7,988 nt of DNA from Actinomycetes bacterium (GTDB taxonomy: Bacteria > Actinomycetota > Actinomycetes > Streptosporangiales > Streptosporangiaceae). Shown in pieces: positions 4,203 to 7,988 of the stretch. The notes below the pieces were generated by a model that saw only the letters and a list, made by a program, of their open reading frames with translations, searched no databases and was not told the DNA's origin. Position 1 is the first letter of the stretch; the number at the start of each line of letters is the position of its first letter. The DNA is taken from assembly GCA_023425615.1 (NCBI GenBank), contig JAFACJ010000214.1, forward strand, positions 1 to 7,988. Reading direction: 5' to 3'. The translations under genes were made by a program, and so were the position numbers.

Positions 4203-5108
4203 ATGGCCGACATCTCACCCGTAACCAAGGCAGTAGTTCCCGCGGCAGGGCTTGGTACACGATTCTTGCCCGCCACCAAGGCGACGCCCAAGGAAATGCT
4301 GCCGATCGTCGACAAGCCCGCGATCCAGTACGTCGTGGAGGAGGCCGTCTCGGCCGGCCTCTCCGACGTCCTGATGATCACGGGCCGGTCGAAACGGTCC
4401 ATCGAGGACCACTTCGACCGCGCCTACGAACTTGAGGAGGCGCTGCGCCACAAGGGCGACGACGCCCGCCTGGCGTCGATCCAGGAGTCGGCCGAACTCG
4501 CCCAGATACACTACGTCCGGCAGGGCGAGCCCAAGGGACTGGGGCACGCGGTGAACTGCGCGCGCCAGCACGTGGGCAACGAGCCGTTCGCGGTGCTGCT
4601 CGGCGACGACCTGATCAGCGCGCGCGACCTGCTGCTCAAGCGCATGATCGAGGTGCGCCAGCAGTACGGCGGCAGCGTGATCGCGCTGATGGAGGTCGAG
4701 CCCGAGCAGATCTCCAAGTTCGGCTGCGCCGCCATCAGCGGCTCCGATGAGCCGGACGTCGTCGAGGTCACCGATCTGATCGAGAAGCCGGCCGTGGAGG
4801 ACGCGCCCAGCAACTGGATCATCATCGGCCGCTATGTGCTCGACCCGGCGGTGTTCGACGTGCTGGAGAAGACACCGCCCGGCCGCGGTGGCGAGATCCA
4901 GCTGACGGACGCGCTGCGCACCCTGGCGACCATGTCGCCGGAGCACGGCGGCGGTGTGCGGGGCGTGCTGTTCCGCGGCAGCCGCTTCGACACCGGCGAC
5001 AAGCTGGACTACCTGCGCACGGTCGTGCAGTTCGCCGCCGAGCGGGAGGACCTGGGCGCGGAGTTCCGCGGCTGGCTCAAGGAGTTCGTGGAAAAGAACG
5101 GTTCGTGA
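4203..5108 (+). CDS. galU: UTP-glucose-1-phosphate uridylyltransferase
   Basis: This 301-aa cytosolic enzyme makes UDP-glucose from UTP and glucose-1-phosphate, feeding cell-wall glycans, trehalose and other sugar nucleotides. It opens with KAVVPAAGLGTRFLPATKAT (9-28) and PKEMLPIVDKP (29-39), the GalU nucleotide-binding loop. Then come VLLGDDL (131-137) with metal-binding Asp, DLIEKP (191-196) with the phosphate-contacting Lys, GEIQLTDAL (230-238) and RFDTGDK (261-267). Length fits bacterial GalU. The ATG at 4203 is chosen because the family starts a few residues before KAVVPAAG; the upstream open frame lies over the divergent cyclo-ligase. It is the first gene of the plus-strand cluster, 13 nt ahead of glp. 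Expression is probably from the leaderless promoter at 4190-4195. Confidence 0.96.
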   Translation: MADISPVTKAVVPAAGLGTRFLPATKATPKEMLPIVDKPAIQYVVEEAVSAGLSDVLMITGRSKRSIEDHFDRAYELEEALRHKGDDARLASIQESAELAQIHYVRQGEPKGLGHAVNCARQHVGNEPFAVLLGDDLISARDLLLKRMIEVRQQYGGSVIALMEVEPEQISKFGCAAISGSDEPDVVEVTDLIEKPAVEDAPSNWIIIGRYVLDPAVFDVLEKTPPGRGGEIQLTDALRTLATMSPEHGGGVRGVLFRGSRFDTGDKLDYLRTVVQFAAEREDLGAEFRGWLKEFVEKNGS

Positions 5109-5121
5109 AATACATGGGTGC

Positions 5122-6321
5122 ATGAGAACCGTCTCTGCGCATCTGTCCGAGATCCTCAGCCGGCTCACCCCGCTGCCCCCGGCACGGGCGGCCCTCCTGG
5201 AGGCCGCCGGAAGGGTGCTCGCGGAGCCGGTCACCGCACCCGTGGACCTTCCTCCGTTCGACAACTCGGCGATGGACGGTTACGCCGTCCGCGCCGCCGA
5301 TCTGGAGCCCCTGCCGGCCGTGCTGCCCGTCGTGGGCGACGTCCCGGCGGGGGATCCCGGGCGGGCGGCGCTCACGCCCGGGCACGCCGCCCGGATCATG
5401 ACGGGCGCCCCGATACCGCCGGGCGCCGACACGGTGATCCCCGTCGAGTGGACCGACGGGGGAGCCCGGGAAGTCCGGATCGACCGCGGTGCCCGACCCG
5501 GCGACTACGTCCGCCGGGCGGGCGAGGACGTACGCTCCGGCGCCACCGTCCTGGAGCCCGGCATCCGGCTGGGCGCCGCCCAACTCGGCATGGCGGCCGC
5601 CGTCGGGCGCTCGGAACTGCTGGTGCGACGACGGCCGCGGGTCGTCGTCCTGTCCACCGGCGACGAACTCCGCGACCCCGGCGACACGCTGGAGTACGGA
5701 CAGATCTGGGACTCCAACAGCTTCATGTTGGCCACCGCCGTCCGTGAGGCGGGCGGTGAGCCGCTCCGGCAGTCCTTCCTAGGCGACGATCCGAAGATCG
5801 TCCGCAAGGCCCTCCACGAGGAACTGGCACGCGCGGACGCCATCATCACCACCGGCGGCGTCTCGATGGGCGTGTACGACGTGGTGAAGGCGGCGTTCTC
5901 CGGCGGGGGAGAAGTCGACTTCCACAAGGTGGCGATGCGTCCGGGCAAGCCGCAGGGCTTCGGTCTCCTGGACGGGCGGTGCCCCATCTTCACCCTCCCG
6001 GGTAACCCGGTGAGCGCGTACGTGTCCTTCCAAGTGTTCGTACGTCCCGCCTTGCAGTACCTGCAAGGACTCGAACCCACGGGTCTGCCCAGCGTGACGG
6101 CGCGCTGCGAGAGCGCCTTGACGTCGCCTTCCGGACTCCAGCACTACCTGCGCGCCGAATTGACGTTCACCGACGGCTCCTACACCGTGCGTCCGGCGTC
6201 CGCCCAGGGCTCCCACCAGATGGCCGCACTCGCCGCCGCCGACGGGCTGATCGTCATCCCGCCGGACGAGACGGAGGTGCCCGAAGGCGCGTTCGTCGAA
6301 GTCCTTAGGCTGCCCTCGTGA
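5122..6321 (+). CDS. glp: Gephyrin/MoeA-like molybdotransferase (Glp)
   Basis: This 399-aa protein has the MoeA family layout: an N-terminal domain with PPFDNSAMDGYAVRAAD (44-60), a linker/beta domain with IMTGAPIPPGADTVIPVEW (92-110) and RRAGEDV (131-137), and a MoCF_BD domain with STGDEL (178-183), TTGGVSMGVYD (233-243) and LPGNPVS (302-308). A C-terminal beta domain ends in VPEGAFVEVL. MoeA inserts molybdate into adenylylated molybdopterin. Residues aligned by eye with the E. coli MoeA site (Asp52, Thr94, Asp136, Glu182, Asp243) are present, so catalysis looks possible. In Corynebacterium the galU-adjacent homologue, Glp, is a repurposed divisome protein that binds FtsZ and a membrane receptor (GLPR; SepX in Streptomyces). 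Its position between galU and rimJ fits Glp. The ATG at 5122 is chosen; its Shine-Dalgarno is weak. The stop overlaps the moaC GTG by four bases. Whether it acts in cofactor synthesis, division or both is inferred. Confidence 0.9.
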   Translation: MRTVSAHLSEILSRLTPLPPARAALLEAAGRVLAEPVTAPVDLPPFDNSAMDGYAVRAADLEPLPAVLPVVGDVPAGDPGRAALTPGHAARIMTGAPIPPGADTVIPVEWTDGGAREVRIDRGARPGDYVRRAGEDVRSGATVLEPGIRLGAAQLGMAAAVGRSELLVRRRPRVVVLSTGDELRDPGDTLEYGQIWDSNSFMLATAVREAGGEPLRQSFLGDDPKIVRKALHEELARADAIITTGGVSMGVYDVVKAAFSGGGEVDFHKVAMRPGKPQGFGLLDGRCPIFTLPGNPVSAYVSFQVFVRPALQYLQGLEPTGLPSVTARCESALTSPSGLQHYLRAELTFTDGSYTVRPASAQGSHQMAALAAADGLIVIPPDETEVPEGAFVEVLRLPS

Positions 6322-6797
6322 AGTTCTCCCATCTGGATGAGTCAGGCGCCGCGCGGATGGTCGACGTGTCGGCCAAGGAGGTGACCGCGCGCACGGCCAC
6401 CGCACGCGGTCTCGTCCGGCTGAGCGCCGCGTGCGTCGCCGCCCTGCGCGACGGATCGGTACCCAAGGGCGACGCGCTCGCCGTCGCGCGGATCGCCGGG
6501 ATCATGGGCGCGAAGAAGACGCCCGACCTCGTGCCGATGTGCCACCCGATCGCCCTGCACGGCGTCAAGGTGGAACTCTCGGTCACCGACGAGGGCGTCG
6601 AGATCGTCGCCACCACCAGGACCGCCGACCGCACCGGGATCGAGATGGAGGCGCTCACCTCGGTCACCGTCGCGGCACTGGCTCTGATCGATATGGTCAA
6701 GGCCGTCGACCCCGCGGCTGTCATCACCGATGTCCGGGTAGTAGAGAAGACCGGTGGCAAGGCCGGAAACTGGACACGTCCCGGGGAGGGAACATGA
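6318..6797 (+). CDS. moaC: Cyclic pyranopterin monophosphate synthase accessory protein MoaC
   Basis: This 159-aa protein carries out the second half of the first step of molybdenum-cofactor synthesis. It converts the MoaA product 3',8-cyclo-7,8-dihydro-GTP to cyclic pyranopterin monophosphate. It opens with FSHLDESGAARMVDVSAK and carries KKTPDLVPMCHPI (66-78), GIEMEALTSV (107-116), LIDMVKAVD (123-131) and VVEKTGGKAG (141-150). Residues Lys50, His76, Asp125 and Lys128 match the E. coli active site (Lys51, His77, Asp128, Lys131) by eye. Length is standard. The start is GTG 6318-6320, overlapping the glp stop as GTGA, with only a weak Shine-Dalgarno; this points to translational coupling. No moaA, moaD, moaE or mobA gene is in the window, so the pathway is completed elsewhere. 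Confidence 0.96.
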   Translation: MKFSHLDESGAARMVDVSAKEVTARTATARGLVRLSAACVAALRDGSVPKGDALAVARIAGIMGAKKTPDLVPMCHPIALHGVKVELSVTDEGVEIVATTRTADRTGIEMEALTSVTVAALALIDMVKAVDPAAVITDVRVVEKTGGKAGNWTRPGEGT

Positions 6798-7282
6798 GCA
6801 TGCGCGCCCTGGCGGTGACCGTCTCGACCAGGGCCGCGGGCGGCGTGTACGAAGACCGTTCCGGACCCGTCCTCGCCGAACTGCTGCGCGAGTGGGGCTG
6901 CCAGGTGGACGGGCCGCGCGTCGTCCCCGACGGCGAACCCGTGCTGCACGTCCTCCGCGAGGCGGTGGCCGAAGGCTACGACGTGGTCGTGACGTCCGGG
7001 GGGACGGGCCTCACGCCGACCGACCGCACCCCCGAGATGACCCGTCAGATCATCGACCGCGAGGTCCCCGGCATCGCCGAGGCCATCCGCCAGATCGGGA
7101 CGGTGAAGACGGCGATCCTCTCCCGCGGGCTCGCCGGGCTGGCCGCGGACACCCTGATCGTCAACCTTCCCGGCTCCACCGGGGGAGTGCGCGACGGCAT
7201 GTCCATCCTCGGGCCCGTCCTCGAACACGCCGTCTCCCAGATCCGCGGGGGAGACCACCCTCGGCTTCCGGATGGCGTGTAA
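6794..7282 (+). CDS. mogA: MogA/MoaB-family molybdopterin adenylyltransferase
   Basis: This 162-aa cytosolic enzyme of the MoCF_BD fold adenylylates molybdopterin before MoeA inserts molybdate. RALAVTVSTRAAGGVYEDRSG (residues 4-24) forms the first strand and loop, VVVTSGGTGLTPTDRTPE (64-81) is the hallmark nucleotide/pterin loop, and LIVNLPGSTGGVRDGM (121-136) is the second signature. MoaB orthologues have the same motifs, so the exact MogA or MoaB label is open. The ATG at 6794 overlaps the moaC stop (ATGA), with GGAGGG at 6785-6790 only 3 nt away. A second ATG at 6800 has better spacing (9 nt) and could be the true start, shortening the protein by two residues. It is the enzymatic partner of MoeA and lies two genes after glp, which supports a molybdenum-cofactor role for this operon. 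Confidence 0.93.
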   Translation: MSMRALAVTVSTRAAGGVYEDRSGPVLAELLREWGCQVDGPRVVPDGEPVLHVLREAVAEGYDVVVTSGGTGLTPTDRTPEMTRQIIDREVPGIAEAIRQIGTVKTAILSRGLAGLAADTLIVNLPGSTGGVRDGMSILGPVLEHAVSQIRGGDHPRLPDGV

Positions 7283-7317
7283 GCCCTCCGTCAGGCAATC
7301 ATGGGGATGTGGAACGC

Positions 7318-7923
7318 ATGAGAGGGTGGCCGGTCACCCTGAGCGAGGGACCGGTCGGTCTTCGTCCCATCCGGATGCGGGACGCCGCCACCTGGCGAGA
7401 CGTCCGCGTCCGCAACGCCGAATGGCTGCGGCCATGGGAACCCACCAACCCCGAGACGCCGCTGTTCCGCACCGGCCTCGGGCCCTACCTCAGCATGGTC
7501 CACACGATGCGCAAGGAGGCGCGCAACGGTCTCGCGCTGCCGTGGGTCGTCACCTATGACGAGCAGTTCGTCGGCCAGCTCACCATCGGCGCCATCGTCT
7601 GGGGCTCGGCCCGCAGCGCACAGCTCGGCTACTGGATCGACCGCGCCTACGCCGGCCGCGGCGTGATCCCCACGGCCGTCGCGCTCGCCGTCGACCACTG
7701 CTTCTTCACCGTCGGCCTGCACCGCGTGGAGGCCTCCATCCGCCCCGAGAACGCCGCCTCCCGGCGTGTGGTGGAGAAACTGGGCTTCCGCGACGAAGGC
7801 ACCCGCCGCCGCCACCTGCACATCGACGGGGCCTGGCGCGACCACATCTGCTACGCGCTCTCCGCCGAGGACGTCCCCGACGGCCTGCGCGCCCGCTGGC
7901 GCGCCCGTAGCGCACGTCACTGA
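7318..7923 (+). CDS. rimJ: RimJ/RimL-type GNAT N-acetyltransferase
   Basis: This 201-aa acetyltransferase uses acetyl-CoA. The RimJ/RimL branch usually acetylates protein N-termini, for example ribosomal S5; the target here is unknown. After VGLRPIRMRDAATW (13-26), QFVGQLTIGAIVWG (83-96) forms the central GNAT strands. YWIDRAYAGRGVIPTAVAL (105-123) is the acetyl-CoA pyrophosphate loop, and HRVEASIRPENAASRRVVEK (135-154) followed by LGF is the C-terminal RimJ signature. I use ATG 7318; an in-frame GTG at 7309 adds three residues and cannot be excluded, as neither has a strong Shine-Dalgarno. It lies 35 nt after mogA with no visible terminator between, so it is probably co-transcribed. The galU-glp-rimJ order is conserved in actinobacteria next to the division gene sepX/glpR, but a division role for RimJ itself is not established by the sequence. 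Confidence 0.92.
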   Translation: MRGWPVTLSEGPVGLRPIRMRDAATWRDVRVRNAEWLRPWEPTNPETPLFRTGLGPYLSMVHTMRKEARNGLALPWVVTYDEQFVGQLTIGAIVWGSARSAQLGYWIDRAYAGRGVIPTAVALAVDHCFFTVGLHRVEASIRPENAASRRVVEKLGFRDEGTRRRHLHIDGAWRDHICYALSAEDVPDGLRARWRARSARH

Positions 7924-7988
7924 TCGCTAACCCTCCCGACGGATTAATGATCAAGAAAACTTCGCCCAGCAACGGGTCATAACCATAG
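7924..7988 (+). other. Start of an intergenic region after rimJ
   Basis: These 65 bases are visibly more AT-rich (about half A/T) than the coding DNA. I find no terminator hairpin and no start codon with a following long frame. The next gene, expected by synteny to be sepX/glpR, begins beyond the window. The AT-rich stretch around 7942-7962 could belong to its promoter, but no hexamer pair stands out. Confidence 0.4.

Noticed and set aside
4203..5108. Upstream in-frame extension of galU to 3990
   Set aside because: The extension lies antisense to the cyclo-ligase, and the GalU family begins shortly before KAVVPAAG; the ATG at 4203 fits.
4215..5264. 349-aa minus-strand frame opposite galU and glp
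   Set aside because: It is antisense to two well-supported genes and shows His/Leu/Asp-rich complement composition only.
1..7988. Mobile elements, phage genes, tRNA or rRNA, toxin-antitoxin or defence genes
   Set aside because: I looked for transposase or integrase motifs, terminal inverted repeats, tRNA-like T-loops and small paired genes on both strands and found none that can be supported.

Overview
The window is high-GC actinobacterial DNA with strong G/C preference at third codon positions. Gene order and protein style point to a filamentous or spore-forming actinomycete. I lean towards Streptosporangiales or a Streptomyces-like relative, but I cannot name a genus from sequence alone. 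All genes are chromosomal housekeeping genes. I see no transposase, integrase, phage gene, CRISPR array, tRNA or rRNA.

Left half, minus strand, read from right to left: 5-formyltetrahydrofolate cyclo-ligase (3587-4168); a gene-free stretch with a 58-bp tandem repeat (3424-3611); a D-2-hydroxyacid dehydrogenase (2333-3388); a CPA1 potassium/proton antiporter with a C-terminal TrkA-C domain (791-2299, TTG start); a CIRCE-like operator (667-701); a small FmdB-type zinc-ribbon protein with a poly-Ser tail that matches the mycobacterial redox chaperone Ruc (307-633); and the 5' part of a SAF/CpaB-like membrane-anchored protein cut by the window edge (1-232).

Right half, plus strand: galU (4203-5108), a gephyrin/MoeA-like gene (glp, 5122-6321), moaC (6318-6797), mogA (6794-7282) and a RimJ-type N-acetyltransferase (7318-7923). 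The genes are tightly packed; glp-moaC and moaC-mogA overlap by four bases. This is the actinobacterial galU-glp-rimJ-sepX division neighbourhood with two molybdopterin genes inside it. The sepX/glpR membrane partner would be expected just beyond the right edge. The two halves diverge from a 34-bp gap (4169-4202).

The most interesting signals are (i) the CIRCE-like palindrome in front of the Ruc homologue, implying HrcA heat-shock control; (ii) the 58-bp tandem array, whose units fold into a bulged hairpin on the minus-strand transcript and carry a DnaA-box-like 9-mer; and (iii) the combination of a division-associated MoeA homologue that keeps its catalytic residues with moaC and mogA in one apparent operon. 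I do not see a wholly new system. The array is the element I can least explain.
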